Shown here: in pieces, positions 1 through 11,935 of the stretch
Numbering within the stretch: position 1 is the stretch's first letter
Layout of the letters: each line of letters opens with the position of its first letter
NCBI RefSeq assembly: GCF_035582795.1
Contig: NC_134390.1
Location: forward strand, 1,193,560-1,257,559
Direction: 5' to 3'
DNA: 64,000 bases
From: Mycteria americana
Lineage: Eukaryota; Chordata; Aves; Ciconiiformes; Ciconiidae
Notes under the pieces: generated by a model
The model's database searches: none
What the model saw: only the letters and a program-made list of their open reading frames with translations
Told to the model about the DNA's origin: nothing
Made by a program: the position numbers and the translations under genes

Positions 1-2645
1 GCTTTGCAATTTGCTTTCCCTCCGCCGGGCAGACGCCAGCCCTGAGCAATGGCCCGTGCAGCAGAACTTGTATTCGGCGTCTTCCTCCCCTCCCGCCTCC
101 CTCGGCAAAATCTCTCTCCCAAACGCCCGTCCTTGGGATGTGCTCCCATGGGTGCCGGCCCCCAGGGATGAGGGGGGACCTGTGAGTCCCCACGGGTGCG
201 ATCGGGCCGTTTTGGGGTGGGGGGACCAGGGATGGGGCAGCCCAGGAGCGAGGGGCAACCCCCAAACTCTCCACCCATGGAAACCCCCTGGGGCTCCTCG
301 CTGGAGGATGCTGCTGGTGGGGTCGATGGGCTGCTCTTCCTCCAGCATCCCGCGGAGGAAGGTGAACGGCGGCTTCTCCATCTGTCCACCCGCCCGTCCG
401 TCCGTCCAGCCGTCTATCCACCCCCGCCTCGCTCCATCTCTCTATCGCTGTCTCCTGCCGCCCGGGTGAAATTCATGACGCTGAGGGAGGTGTAAATCTC
501 ATCCAGCCCCAAAGCCGGGAGCCCCCCCCCAGCTCGGCCGGGCTGGAGCCGCCGCGGAGGAGAGCAGAGCAGCCAGGGCTGCCCCGGGCAGTGATTTCCA
601 GCTGCCGCCAACTCCTGGCCCCGGCTCTCCGTGTCTCCCTGCCCTGGTTGGCAAAGGCTCGGCGATCCTGCGGGGAGCGGGACATAAATCTAGAGGTCAG
701 AGCTAATACCCATTAACAAGCAACGCTGCTTGTAGGTGATTGCGAGGGATTCTTTATAAGGCTTTTGCAGATGAATGGACTGCCTGCAGCCATAAATACA
801 CTGATCCACGGCCTCCTGCCTCCGGCACCGGTGCTCCGACTACGCTTGACTTGTTTCCTTAAGGTTTCCTACCCGGCTGGAAGGATGATTACGGGGCAGA
901 GCCCCCCCCCCCTAATGTGGGACGCTCTGCAAATCGCTTGGCCGCCGGGGAAAATGTCCCCACCGTGAACCTGGAGGTACCAAACGTACGGCCAAGGTGA
1001 TGCTGCTGCATGGCGGGTACCGTTTTCTCAGCATCCCTTTGGGAACGGGGAGGGGTTGGGACCAGCCGGACCATCCGGAGCGATGCTGGGTGGGGGAAAT
1101 CCTATGGGAAAGAGTTCAGCTTAGGAATTCCCTTTGGAAAACAATATTAAATAAAAGGGTCAGTGGAAATTGGGGAGGGGGAGGCACAGCGAGCCCTTCG
1201 CACGCTTACCGCAGCGTTTCTTGCTTGTACCAGCAAGTGGTCGAGCACAAGCGCTGCATCCTTGATCCTGAACCTGCGACCGTCTTTCCCTAAGGAGCTT
1301 TTTAGCCCAGCGCGAGCAGCCCTGGCTGGAAATTTCACCCCCCCCGATAAACGCGTTCATAAATTTCGAGGGCGGGATGGGTGTTTTCAGGAGTCACCGT
1401 CCGCGCTGCTGAGCCCTGCTTCCGTTTGAGGACGTAACGGGGGGGGGGGAAACGGGAAAGCAGAGGTGGGAAACGTCACCCCGATGCCGCTGGGTTCAAC
1501 TTCCCCCTGGGAAATAAATGGGAAAGGAGAGGAGCATCCCAAGAGGGAGAGCCCTCACCTTGGGTTTTTCCAGCGGACCATAAAATGCCATATGTGGGTC
1601 CGAACGGCGGGGACCTGCCCTTCTTGCCGTGGGGCCACCGGCATTGCCAGCTCCCGGCAGACCCGGTTCCATGGGTGCAGGGTGGCCGGTGCCACCTGAT
1701 TTTCCCTTCTGATTTTTATTTATTTTGGGGTTTTTTTGTTCATTTTTAAGCCCCGCATGAGCCTGTCCCCACCCTCCCTCTGCCCCAGCCAGCACCGTGG
1801 CAGCGTGTGCATGGAAATCTTCCATTTGGGTGTATTCCCGAACCTTGGAAATAGGAAGAAAAGGACCAAAACCCACTCCAAACCCTCTCCGATGCCCTGA
1901 GATCCGGCTCCCCACGCCGCTGCCGTGGGGAGGCGGGAGGGGATGCGAGGAGCCACCGGATCCAGACAATTCCCAGTCCCGCCGGCCGCCCTTTCCGATG
2001 CCAAACAAATAAATAAGGCGAAGAGAGAAAGACGGAGCTGACAAAGAGCCCCGGAGGGAGCCCAGCCCGCGCCGGGCGGCCCCGGGAGCACAAAGGCGAT
2101 CTTCTCACCCTGTGTAAAATGCATCATGGCCACACAGCCCTGGGTAAATACCGGGAATTTATGGCTCCTTCTCCCTGTCTCGCCCCGCAACCGCCTCTTT
2201 GCATCCCCCTGAACTCCAGCAGGAGTTTAACCGCATCTTTCCCGGGCGCTGCCGGGAGCGGGTTTGGGATCACCGCCGGCAGACGGCTCCTCCGCACGCC
2301 TCCAGCAAAGAAATAAAGAAAAGCGGTAAAGAAATGCGGGGAGTTGGGAAAGAGCCTGGGTTTAATCCAGGGTCAGCGCCTAACAAAACCTGTTAAGCAA
2401 GGTGGTCAAAATCCTTAAGAAACGGTAAATTTTGGCAGCGCAGTTTCATGCTCCAGGGTGGCCAAACCTCAGGGCTGCTCTGGGGCGGTTCATCCCCAGA
2501 GCCCCGTGCTCGCCCCGACACCCCCAGCCCCAAATCCTCCTTCCAGCCGCACCGTTTCATCGTTTCTGTCACCGAAATTCAAGCTTGGAAGAAAAATTAG
2601 TGAGACTTTTCCCATTAAAGTGACCGGCTTGGGTCTGGCAGAGCG
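1..2645. other. Gene-free unique DNA with a possible conserved noncoding island
   Basis: No exon with a recognisable protein match and flanking splice sites was found on either strand. Most of it is GC-rich. About 690-880 is a more balanced island containing CATTAACAAGC, TTTATAAGG and CCATAAATACA, AT-rich motifs of the kind bound by homeodomain and MEF2-type factors. Its position on the CBX5 side of the human-like gene order suggests the region flanking the HOXC cluster, but no HOX exon is visible. Function unknown. Confidence 0.35.
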
Positions 2646-2647
2646 GT

Positions 2648-2938
2648 GGCCCAAGCCAACATGAGTTGGGTCCCAACTCAATGGCAAAGTCAAGGCGAGA
2701 GGTGCCCCAAAGCCACCCAGTGGCAGTGACATCACTTATCGTGCCATGGCCCAACCCAACCGTTGAGTTGGGTGCCAACTCAACGGCAAAGTCAAGGTGA
2801 AAGACGCCCCAAGGCCACCCAATGGCAGTGACATCATCCTATCGTGCCGTGGCCCAACCCAACCGTTGAGTTGAGTGCCAACTCAACGGCAAAGTCAAGG
2901 TGAAAGACGCCCCAAGGCCACCCAATGGCGGTGACTTT
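2648..2938. repeat. Tandem repeat, about 103 bp unit, three copies
   Basis: Three successive copies run about 2648-2749, 2750-2852 and 2853-2938. Each holds a short inverted repeat (GTTGAGTTGG facing CCAACTCAAC), then GGCAAAGTCAAGG and a GCCACCCAATGGCAGTGAC block. The copies differ by scattered substitutions; the second and third are closest. No coding capacity is claimed. Confidence 0.8.
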
Positions 2939-4400
2939 GTTCCAGCACGCCGTGAGGAACTTGCCCCTCGCTCTCAAAGGTCTGGGGCTCAGACCTCAAG
3001 GTCTCAAGAGCTTTTTATTCGGTGCCCAAACACGATGCTCAGCCCTTAAGGACATGGAAGCAAAGCGAGCAAAAAGGTCCCTCGTGCAAAGGGCTGTGGT
3101 CTTCCAGGCGGACTTTGCCGGTGGAGATGTCCACGCTCAATCCTCACCTTTCCTCCAGCTGCAGAGAGGAGAAAAACCAGCACCAAAATGCGGGTGGCCG
3201 CTATATAACCACGGCCGGAATCTCACTAAAGCCCGGGTTTGCTGGGAAAAGCAAGGATGCTCTGATTCGAGGGAAGCCAGCAGAGCGGAGCCCGCTAATA
3301 TGGCAAAGGTTGTTACAACGAGGCCGGCAACTCGTTACACTCATTAGCAACTGGGAAGAGCGAGAGGAGCAGGGACTGATGCTGCAGCGGGGAAAAATTA
3401 AGCGAAAACATTAGGCGTGACTTCGGCGCTGGAAGGGCTGTTGGGAGGCAGGAACAGGCGGCTGGAAGCTGTTTGGGGGGTGTGGGCGGGGGAGATGCTC
3501 CCGGCGGGGGACCCATTCGTCGAGGATGGTTTAGGGGTAATGGAGCCGGACTGGGAAGGCGGCTGGCTCCGGGTCTGCGGGTGGATGAGGGGTTTTTTTT
3601 TGCCCTGAACCCCCTAAACCATCCTCTCTGGGGGGGAGCAAAGACATCAGGGCATGCTGGTGCCATTTTTGCATGCTAAAATTAACTGGTTATGGGTGAA
3701 AATGTCTATTTGCAACAATTATTTTTTCAAAAGGGGGGAATTATATTAATTTTTTTTACACGCCCAGCCCCCAAAATGCCCTTGCTTTCCTCCCCAGAGC
3801 CTCCCGGGCTCAGAAAGCGAAAAAACCCCAAGAAATTTGGGTGGGGAAAGTGCTATTTGCTGGGGGCCGCGGTGCCCATCGAGCCCCCGACACCGAACGA
3901 GGACGAGAAACGCTTCCAACACCTTCGCCGGCACAAAGCGAGGCTACAAATAAACCACTCAAACGGACGGCTCTTGTTCTAATCACCCCATAAAATGTAT
4001 TTAAGCGGCCAGCCGGAGACTTTCCAGGGGTTTATTTATCTATTTATTATTGCAGCTGACCGGAGCATCCTTCTCCTAAAGAGCCCGGTGCCAAGTGCCG
4101 TGAGTTATGCAAAGGCAGGAGGGGAGCGATCGGGGAAGCGCTGCTGTAGCTCACGCCAGGACCCCGGCCGTGGGGATTTCGGGGACGGGGACACCCCAGA
4201 CCTCTCCACAGAGGGTTTGTGCCCCCCCCCCCCCCCCGAGACCCCATGGGCCATTTGCAGGGGATCGGCCTCGGTGAGGGCGCAACCCCATCCGTGGGGC
4301 AGGGGCTGGGATGCCGCCGTCCGGGAGTTTGGAGCCTTGAATGGGGTGTTTGGGGTTTTTTTTAGTGGGCAAGGTGTTTTCAGGCACCCATTGCTGAGTT
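2939..4400. other. Gene-free stretch with TATA-like and AT-rich islands
   Basis: No gene recognised. A perfect TATA-like motif lies near 3198-3208 (GGCCGCTATATAACCACGGCC), but no downstream exon can be supported. About 3930-4080 is AT-rich with CCATAAAATGTATTTAAG and TTTATTTATCTATTTATTATT, unlike the surrounding GC-rich DNA, and could be a regulatory island. Confidence 0.3.
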
Positions 4401-4519
4401 ATATTTGAGCTTTTTCTCCCCAAAAAGCTGCCTTGCCGAGGGGGTGCATGGTGGCTCCCCCCATCCCACATCCTCTCCCCAATTCTGGCATCTCAGGCCC
4501 TCGGTTGGGATGTGGGAGA

Positions 4520-5245
4520 GGGATGCTCCGAGGAGGTGGGGGGATGCTCCAACAAGGTGGGGGGATGCTCCGAGGAGGTGGGGGGATGCTTGGACAAGGT
4601 GGAGGGATGCTCCAACAAGGCGGGGGGATGCTCCAACAAGGCGGGGGGATGCTCTGACAAGGTGGGGGGATGCTTGGACAAGGTGGAGGGATGCTCCGAG
4701 GAGGTGGGGGGATGCTTGGACAAGGTGGGGGGATGCTCCGAGGAGGTGGGGGGATGCTTGGACAAGGTGGGGGGATGCTTGGACAAGGTGGGGGGATGCT
4801 CCGAGGAGGTGGGGGGATGCTTGGACAAGGTGGGGGGATGCTCCGAGGAGGTGGGGGGATGCTTGGACAAGGTGGGGGGATGCTCTGAGGAGGTGGGGGG
4901 ATGCTCCAACGAGGTGGGGGGATGCTCTGAGGAGGTGGGGGGATGCTCCAAGGAGGTGGGGGGATGCTTGGACAAGGTGGGGGGATGCTCCGAGGAGGTG
5001 GGGGGATGCTTGGACAAGGTGGGGGGATGCTCCAACGAGGTGGGGGGATGCTCCAAGGAGGTGGGGGGATGCTCCAACGAGGTGGGGGGATGCTTGGACA
5101 AGGTGGGGGGATGCTCCAACAAGGTGGGGGGATGCTCCGAGGAGGTGGGGGGATGCTCCGAGGAGGTGGGGGGATGCTCCAACAAGGTGGGGGGATGCTC
5201 CGAGGAGGTGGGGGGATGCTCCGAGGAGGTGGGGGGATGCTCCAA
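4520..5245. repeat. G-rich 21-bp minisatellite
   Basis: About 35 tandem copies of a 21-bp unit of the form GATGCT(CC/TGG)A(A/C)(A/G)AGGTGGGGG, with the variant positions shuffled from copy to copy. Because the period is a multiple of three and stop codons are absent, long repetitive open frames appear on both strands; they show only the repeat heptad and are not believed to be genes. The G runs make quadruplex formation likely. Confidence 0.95.
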
Positions 5246-5559
5246 CCTGTCCTTCAGCAGCCAAACCCCTGCCCTCGCCCCACGCCCGGCTCTTTCCCCC
5301 TCTGCCCTCAGCCCCCGCAGCCTCCACCATGGCCTCCCCCGTGCTCCCTCCCCTCTGAGCCCCGGCCAAGGGGTGGTTTCCCTGCGGGGAGCCGCGGCCC
5401 GGCCTGGGCCAAGCGCGGAGGTGCCAGGACCAGGCAGGGAGGGGCAAAAACCCCCTCCCCTCCCCACCCGTGTACCCCTGGCCTCGGCAGGAGCAAAGGG
5501 AAACCCACCAGCAGGGCCCACGGCGGAGCACTGCTGGGGTTAGAGCTGCCCCGGATTGC

Positions 5560-5910
5560 GATTTGGGGGACGCGTCTGCGATCTGGGGGACGCTACTGGA
5601 ATCTGGGGGCCGCGTTTGCAACCGGGGGGGGGGGGGGACGGACACACGGACGGACGTTAACTGCAATTTGGGGGATGCTCCTGCAACCCGGGGGCTGCAA
5701 TTTGGGGGATGCGATTGCAATCCGGGGGATGCGACCGCGCTTCGGAGATGCAATCGCATTTTGGGGCGCAGCTGCGTTTTGCGGACGCGATCGCGTTTCG
5801 GGGGAGGCAACTGCAAGCTGGGGGCCGCGACTGCAATCGTGGGATGCGACTGCAATTTGGGGGATGCGATTGCAAGCTGAGGGGTGCAACCGCAAGCTGG
5901 GGGGTGCGAG
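5560..5910. repeat. Degenerate short-period repeat
   Basis: Irregular tandem copies of a unit like TTTGGGGGATGCGATTGCAA, about 17-22 bp, interrupted near 5625-5660 by a G run. The copies differ more than those of the neighbouring 21-bp array, so this is probably older. Confidence 0.7.
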
Positions 5911-7540
5911 CGCCCTTGTCCCTACACGTGGCCCTACACGCAGCGCTCACCTCGTTCCCCCCCCCCCCGGGGAGGGCAGGGCGTAGCTCCTGCCGGAGGC
6001 GGCACGCTGGCCCGAACTGGGTGGACTGGGACCGGTGCCTCTTGGGGAAACTGGTTATTTTGGGCCCTTTTCCCTCCCCAGCCCTGCCCACGGGCTCGTC
6101 CCCCCCTCCCTGCCCGGCTGATCCGGGAGCTGATCCGGCTGAAAATGAGCCGAAAAAAATATCGCATCCCACTCCCCCCAGCCCCCGACCCCCCCATCCT
6201 CCTGCCTTCACCCTTCCCATCCCCCAAAAAGAGTGGGATCAGCACCACATCCCCCCCCCCAGACTTTTTTCCATCGGGAAGGGGATGTTGAGGCTCAGAG
6301 CGAAACCACCGTGTGTCCCCCCCCAACACCCCTTTAAAAATATTAACTCCCAATCCCTGGCGATGCGAAAAAACCCAACCCTTTTCCCACCTTTTTCCCT
6401 CTTTTTCCCCGCTGGCTCGGCCCCATCCGCACCCGGAGCGAGCTGCCGCGCGGATGCAGGCGCCGGAGCCCTGTAAATATTAATCAAATCGTTTTTTTTT
6501 TTTTTGCTCTGTTTAGCTCCGCGGGATGCAAACAGATGGGAGACGAGAGGGCTTTTTACCCAGCCGAGGAGCGGGGTAACTCAAACCTAATGAATTCCAG
6601 CGGCGGAGCGATTTTCCATAAAATCAATAGCAGGATACGAGGGTGTAAATATTTTATTAGGGGCTGGAGCGGACGGTGAGGCTCTACCGGGGGGGGAATC
6701 GCGTGGGGTGGGAGCAGAGGCCTCGATGCTCGGTGGAGGGGGGGGGCATTTTCCTGGGAAAGCTGGCAAAAAAAGGGGGGAAAAAAGGAAGGGAAAAGAA
6801 AAGGGGAAAAGCAGGATCCTGCGCCCAGCGCTGCTCCGGCGTCGGGAATTCCCACGAGCGTTTTTGGGGGTCCCACGGACAGGACCCCCCCCTCACCCCC
6901 TCAGCATCGCAAGCGTGTCCGGAGCGAAGGCGCTATCTGCTCATTTAATATTAACAAATTGAAATGAATTATTTTAATGCCAATTAACTTGTAGCTGTCC
7001 CTTATTAATAGTAATTTAGATTAATATTTCTTGGAAGCGGGAACGCTGGGCTGGGGGCTACGTGATTCGAATACCAGAGCGTGGCAGAGCCCTTATTTAT
7101 TTTTTGAGCTGAATTCTCACTTTTTCAACCCAAAATTGGGCTGGAAGGTCTTTTCTTAGTGGGGGGGGGGACGAGGCAAAAGGGGGTCCCGTTTGGGACA
7201 CTTGCTGAATATCCCATAAAAATCAGATTTCCCAGCTTGGCCCAAGCATCCCATTGCAGGACCCTCGTTGTGTCGAGGGGAAAAGCTGCCCCCCCCCTCC
7301 CCAAATGCCCCCAGGTGGGAGCCCCCCCCCCCCCGCACCCCAACAGGCGTCTCAGGGGGGAGGGGAATGGAGGAAGGGGGGAATACCCCAAAAATAGACT
7401 TTTCCGGGCTGTTTTCTAGAGAGAGCTGGAGGGGGAGGGAGTGGGGGGAGAGGGGCTGGATGGGGGGTGGGCAAAGTTTGCTGCTGCCCCTTCCCTGCGG
7501 GGGGGGGAGAGGGAAAAAGGGAGGAAATGGAGGGAAGAAA
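5911..7540. other. Gene-free stretch with TAAT-rich islands
   Basis: No exon recognised. Two AT-rich islands stand out at about 6470-6665 and 6925-7115, with TAATATTAAC, TTATTAATAG, ATTTAGATTAATATTT, AATCAAATC and CATAAAATCAAT. Dense TAAT/ATTA cores inside GC-rich DNA are typical of homeodomain-bound regulatory elements near HOX clusters. This is inference from motif content and position; conservation has not been tested. Confidence 0.35.
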
Positions 7541-7885
7541 AGAGAGGAGGAAAAGAAAATGAGAGGAAGGAAGGAAGGAAGGAAGGAAGGAAAAGAGAAA
7601 GAGAGGAGAGGCAGAAAAAGGGGAAGAAAAAGGAAAAAAGGAAAGAAAAAGTAAGAAGGAGAGGAAAAAGAAGAAAAGGGGGGGGAAGGAAGAAAAGAGA
7701 AGAAAAAGAAAGAAAAAGTGAAGAAAAGGGAAGAAAAAGGGAAATAGGAAAAAAGAGAAATAAAAATGCAAAGAAGGGAAAGAAAAAACGGACAAAAGGG
7801 GAAAGAAAAAAGGAAGGAAAAGGGAAAGAAAAGGAGAGAAAGGAAGAAAAAGAAAGAGGAAAGAGGAAAGGGAACGCAAAGGGGC
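7540..7885. repeat. Polypurine GA-rich tract
   Basis: About 340 bp almost purely A and G on the plus strand, including a short run of AAGG repeats near 7568-7592. Open frames through it encode only Lys/Arg/Glu or Phe/Ser/Leu strings. It abuts a CpG-rich block. Confidence 0.9.
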
Positions 7886-8440
7886 CGGACCCCGCTTACC
7901 TGCTCCGGGCGCAGCTCCCCGACGGGGCGGACGGGCCGGGGGGTCCCGGGGGTCCGGGAGGACTCGGGGGGTCCCGGGGGAGCTCCGGGGGGTCCCGGCT
8001 CGGGGGGTCCCGTCCCGGGGGGGGGGTCCCGAGGGGGCCGGGCCGGACTCCGCAGCATCCCCGTCTCCCTCCGCCCGCTCCGCCCGCCCCGAACCCGCCG
8101 CCGCCCCCGGGCCCCGTCCCGTCGAGGCGGCCCCGGCCCGCGCCGCCCCCGGCGCCGCCCCCAGCCCTGCCCCGGGGGGGGGGGGAGATTTTGCTTTTTC
8201 TGCCTTTTTTTTCCCCGCCCCCCCCCCCTTCCTCCGCTCCCCCGGCCCCGCCGTTCTCGCCCCGAGGCTCCTCCCCGCACCCCCCGGGACCCCCGAGTGG
8301 GACCCTCCGTGGGAACCCCTGGGACCTCCCTCCCAAGGAGAGCCCCGGGACCCCCCCCGGAGCCCCCCGTGATCCCCCCCCGGAGCCCCCCGAGCCCCCC
8401 TACGGAGCCTGAGCCCCCCGCTCCGGACGGGGCTGAGCCC
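7886..8440 (-). promoter_or_regulatory. CpG island, possible minus-strand first exon
   Basis: Very high density of CpG across about 550 bp. On the minus strand a good donor (GAGCAG followed by GTAAGCGG, near 7894-7905) closes a GC-rich segment, which would suit a 5' exon of a minus-strand transcript. No downstream exon or protein family could be recognised, and the human neighbour SMUG1 is not found. The island is clear; the exon is a guess. Confidence 0.35.
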
Positions 8441-8509
8441 CCGGGGCTGGGTGAAGCCCCCCGGGACCAGGCTGAGCCCCCCCAGCCCAGGCAGCACCTC
8501 CGACCCCTG

Positions 8510-9005
8510 TCAGTGCCTATAGACACCTATAGAGGGACACACAGCAGCGTGCTGGCACTGCACAGGCACCTATAGGGCCCCATTGCTCCTATACACATAG
8601 AGCAGGACCTATGGGGTACGTATAGAAGCACATACCCTCGTCCCCCCATAGATGTATACGGTCCTGTGGTTATAATGACACATGTAGGGCAGCATCTATG
8701 GGGCCCATATAGGCATATATAAGTGCTATTCCTATAATGATGTGTGCAGAGCTGGATACATGGGGTGCATCTATATATATGTGCATATATATATATGTAT
8801 CCATACACTTCTATAGCTAGTGATGCACAGAGCTAGGTAAGGGCCTTGCATATAGACCCATATACTGTCCTGCTGCTCTGTGACGCACGGAGATCGGTAT
8901 ATTGGGTGCTTATAGACAGAGCTATAGGCTTACCCCCACAATCCTACACACGCACATAGGGACATCCCTGCAGATGTGTCCCCTACGTATGTGTAGGCGC
9001 TGAAA
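8510..9005. repeat. CTATAG-rich degenerate repeat region
   Basis: Irregularly spaced CTATAG/CCTATAGG elements with short runs of TATA dinucleotides near 8770-8800. The same CCTATAGG core builds the large array in the ZNF385A intron at 46.5-48.9 kb, so the two may be related. Confidence 0.6.
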
Positions 9006-9078
9006 CGCTGACATCAATACGGGGAGAAAAAACCCTCAAAACATCATTTTTTTGAACTCCAAAAAAAGAGTTCTCTCT

Positions 9079-10505
9079 CTAGGGCTGGCAATGAGGTGAG
9101 AAAGACGGGAAATCCCATGACTCCAGGAGCTGGCGCTCGATGCTGAGGGATGCAGGAGGGGCTGGGTTAGGGTGAGGGTTAGATATAAAAATGTTAATAA
9201 GGAAGAGGAAGAGGAAGAGGAAGAGGAAGAGGAAGAGGAAGAGGAAGAGGAAGAGGAAGAGGAATAGAAAATGAAATAGGAAAAGGAAAAGGAAAAGGAA
9301 AAGGAAAAGGAAAAGGAAAAGGAAAAGGAAAAGGAAAAGGAAAAGAAGAAGAAAAAGAAGAAGAAAAAGAAGAAGAAAAAGAAGAAGAAAAAGAAGAAGA
9401 AAAAGAAGAAGAAGAAGAAGAAGAAGAAGAAAAAGAAAAAGAAAAAGAAAAAGAAAAAGAAAAAGAAAAAGAAAAAGAAAAAGAAAAAGAAAAAGAAAAA
9501 GAAAAAGAAAAAGAAAAAGAAAAAGAAAAAGAAAAAGAAAAAGAAAAAGAAAAAGAAAAAGAAAAAGAAAAAGAAAAAGAAAAAGGAATAGGAGGAGGAA
9601 GAGGAAGAGGAAGAGGAAGAGAAATAGGAATAGGAATAGAAATAGAAATAGAAATAGAAATAGAAATAGAAATAGAAATAGAAATAGAAATAGAAATAGA
9701 AATAGAAAAAGAAAGAATAAGAATAAGAATAAGAATAAGAATAAGAATAAGAATAAGAATAAGAATGAGAATAAGAATGAGAATAAGAATAAGAATGAGA
9801 ATAAGAATAAGAATAAGAGAACAAGAATAAATTAATACTAACAATAACTCCGTAGTAAAATAATAAATAATACTGTGTAGAGGGGTTAAACGGCCGGGCG
9901 CCCATGTGGAGGCCAGTGTGGGGCTGAGTTCTTCCTAGAGTTGGAAATGAGGCGAGAAAACAGAAAATCCCATGACTCCAGGAGCTGGCGCTGGATGCTG
10001 AGGGATGCAGGAGGGGCTGGGTTAGGGTGAGGGTTAGATATAAAAATGATAATAAGAAATAGGAAGAGGAAGAGGAAGAGGAATAGAAATAGAAAATGAA
10101 ATAGAAAAAGAAATAGGAACAGAAATAGGAATAGGAATAGGAATAGGAATAGAAATAGAAATAGAAATAGAAATAGAAATAGAAATAGAAATAGAAATAG
10201 AAATAGAAATAGAAATAGAAATAGAAATAGAAATAGAAAATGAAAAATAAATAATAAGAATAAGAATAAGAATAAGAATAAGAATAAGAATAAGAATAAG
10301 AATAAGAGAACAAGAATAAATTAATACTGACAATAACTCCATACTAAAAGAATAAATAATACTGTGTAGAGGGGTTAAACGGCCGGGCGCCCATGTGGAG
10401 GCCGGTGTGGGGCTGAGTTCTTCCTAGGGCTGGAAATGAGGCGAGAAAACAGAAAATCCCATGACTCCAGGAGCTGGCGCTCGATGCTGAGGGACGCAGG
10501 AGGGG
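9079..10505. repeat. Compound VNTR: three 110-bp cores joined by purine microsatellites
   Basis: A core starting CTAG(A/G)G(C/T)TGG and containing ATGACTCCAGGAGCTGGCGCT recurs at about 9079-9200, 9935-10055 and 10424-10505. The first two copies end in a telomere-like GGGTTAGGGTGAGGGTTAG (9164-9182, 10019-10037). Between copies lie evolving microsatellites: GAGGAA, AAAAGG, AAGAAA, AAATAG and AATAAG, plus a shared unique piece with TTAAACGGCCGGGCGCCC. This is a higher-order duplication with units of about 860 and 490 bp. Confidence 0.9.
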
Positions 10506-10591
10506 CCGGACGGCAGCGGGTGGGCGCGGGTACCGAACCGCGCTACCGCGCGGTTCGGTACCCGCGCCGACCCGCTGCCGTCCGTCCCCTC
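10500..10591. repeat. Long GC-rich inverted repeat (hairpin)
   Basis: Arms 10500-10542 and 10549-10591 are reverse complements over 43 bp with only two or three mismatches, around a six-base loop CTACCG. The inner 35 bp pair with a single mismatch. It replaces the telomere-like tail expected at the end of the third VNTR core. No gene association is evident. Confidence 0.9.
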
Positions 10592-11035
10592 GCGCGTGGG
10601 TCGGTGATGAAAAAAAAAAAAAATAAAAGATATAACGATTATGATAAAATTCAAGGTATTTTCTCTCAAATCCATCGTCTGCCTTTCACCCCCTGCCCTT
10701 TTCACCCCCGGCTGGCCCGGGGCCAGGCGTGACCCGGTCATTGACTAACCCCGAGTCAATAAGTCTGCCGGCATTAGCATAACGCATGAATCCGGTGGCA
10801 GGGTGATTGATGAGAGCGCGGAGGTAAAGATTCTGCCAAGCGGCTGCGTCCTGGAATGACGATTTATCATCGGGGCTGGGAAATCATAGGAATCCAGATG
10901 ACTTAATTATTGCGATATAAAGGGGGGCGGGGGGGGGGGAATATGCGGCTGTGGAAAAGGGTTCAGGGAGGGACAAAGTGTTGGGGGGGAAAAGTTATTG
11001 GGGTAGAGGAAATATTCTGATGTTAAAAAAAGAAT
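10592..11035. other. Unique low-GC island, possible noncoding element
   Basis: About 10735-10925 is unique, balanced-composition sequence with TCATTGACTAACCCCGAGTCA, GCATTAGCATAACGCATGAAT, GATTGATGA and GACTTAATTATTGCGATATAA. It has homeodomain, octamer-like and PBX/MEIS-like motifs and no coding signal. A conserved enhancer is plausible but untested. Confidence 0.35.
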
Positions 11036-11935
11036 CTGATGAACAATATTCAGGTATAGAAATATTCAGGTATAGAAATATTCAGGTATAGAAATATTCA
11101 GGTATAAAAATATTCAGGTATAAAAATATTCAGGTATAAAAATATTCAGGTATGAAAAATATTCAGGTATAAAAATATTCAGGTATAAAAATATTCAGGT
11201 ATGAAAAATATTCAGGTATAAAAATATTCAGGTATAAAAATATTCAGGTATAGAAATAGTCAGGTATAAAAATAGTCAGGTATGAAAAATACTTGGGTAC
11301 AAAAATATTCGGATATAAAAATTCAGGTATAAAAATATGCGGGTATAGAAGTACTCAGGTATGAAAAATACTTGGCTACAAAAATATTCGGATATAAAAA
11401 TTCAGGTATAAAAATATTCGGGTATAAAAATATTCGGGTATAGAAGTACTCAGGTATGAAAAATACTTGGGTACAAAAATATTCGGATATAAAAAATCAG
11501 GTATAAAAATATTCGGGTATTAAAATATTCGGGTATTAAAATATTCGGGTATAAAAATATTTGGGTAGAAAAATACTGAGGTATAAAAACATTGGGGTAT
11601 GAAATACTCGGGTATAAAAACATTGAGGTATAAAAACATTCAGATATAAAATATTTGGGTATTAAAATATTCAGGTATAAAATATTTGGGTATAAAAATA
11701 CTGAGGTATAAAAATATTGGGGTATAAAAATATTCAGGTATAAACTTTCAGGTATAAACATATTTGGGTATAAAAGTTTCAGGTATAAAAATATCCAGGT
11801 ATAAAAATACTTGGGTATAAAATATTCGGGTATAAAAACATTCAGGTATTAAAATATTTGGGTATAAAAATATTCAGGTATTAAAATATTTGGGTATAAA
11901 AATATTCAGGTATAAAAATATTAAGAGGAAAAACA
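11036..11935. repeat. AT-rich 15-16 bp minisatellite
   Basis: More than fifty copies of a unit like AAATATTCAGGTATAA, becoming more divergent (GGGTAT, ATTTGG variants) toward the right and trailing off by about 12230. It is the only AT-rich minisatellite in a window dominated by G/C-rich ones. Confidence 0.95.

Noticed and set aside
4520-5245. CRISPR-like array
   Set aside because: Repeats are contiguous without unique spacers, and the window is clearly vertebrate.
4380-5855. Heptad-repeat proteins on both strands
   Set aside because: The 21-bp period gives perfect heptads in every frame; no conserved flanks or splice signals.
7540-7885. Lys/Arg/Glu-rich basic protein
   Set aside because: Polypurine tract artefact with no conserved start or splice context.
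9164-10037. Interstitial telomere
   Set aside because: Only two or three degenerate TTAGGG-like units in each place; too short and part of a duplicated core.
9036-10313. Phe/Ser/Tyr-rich 425-codon frame on the minus strand
   Set aside because: Pure translation of A/G microsatellites.
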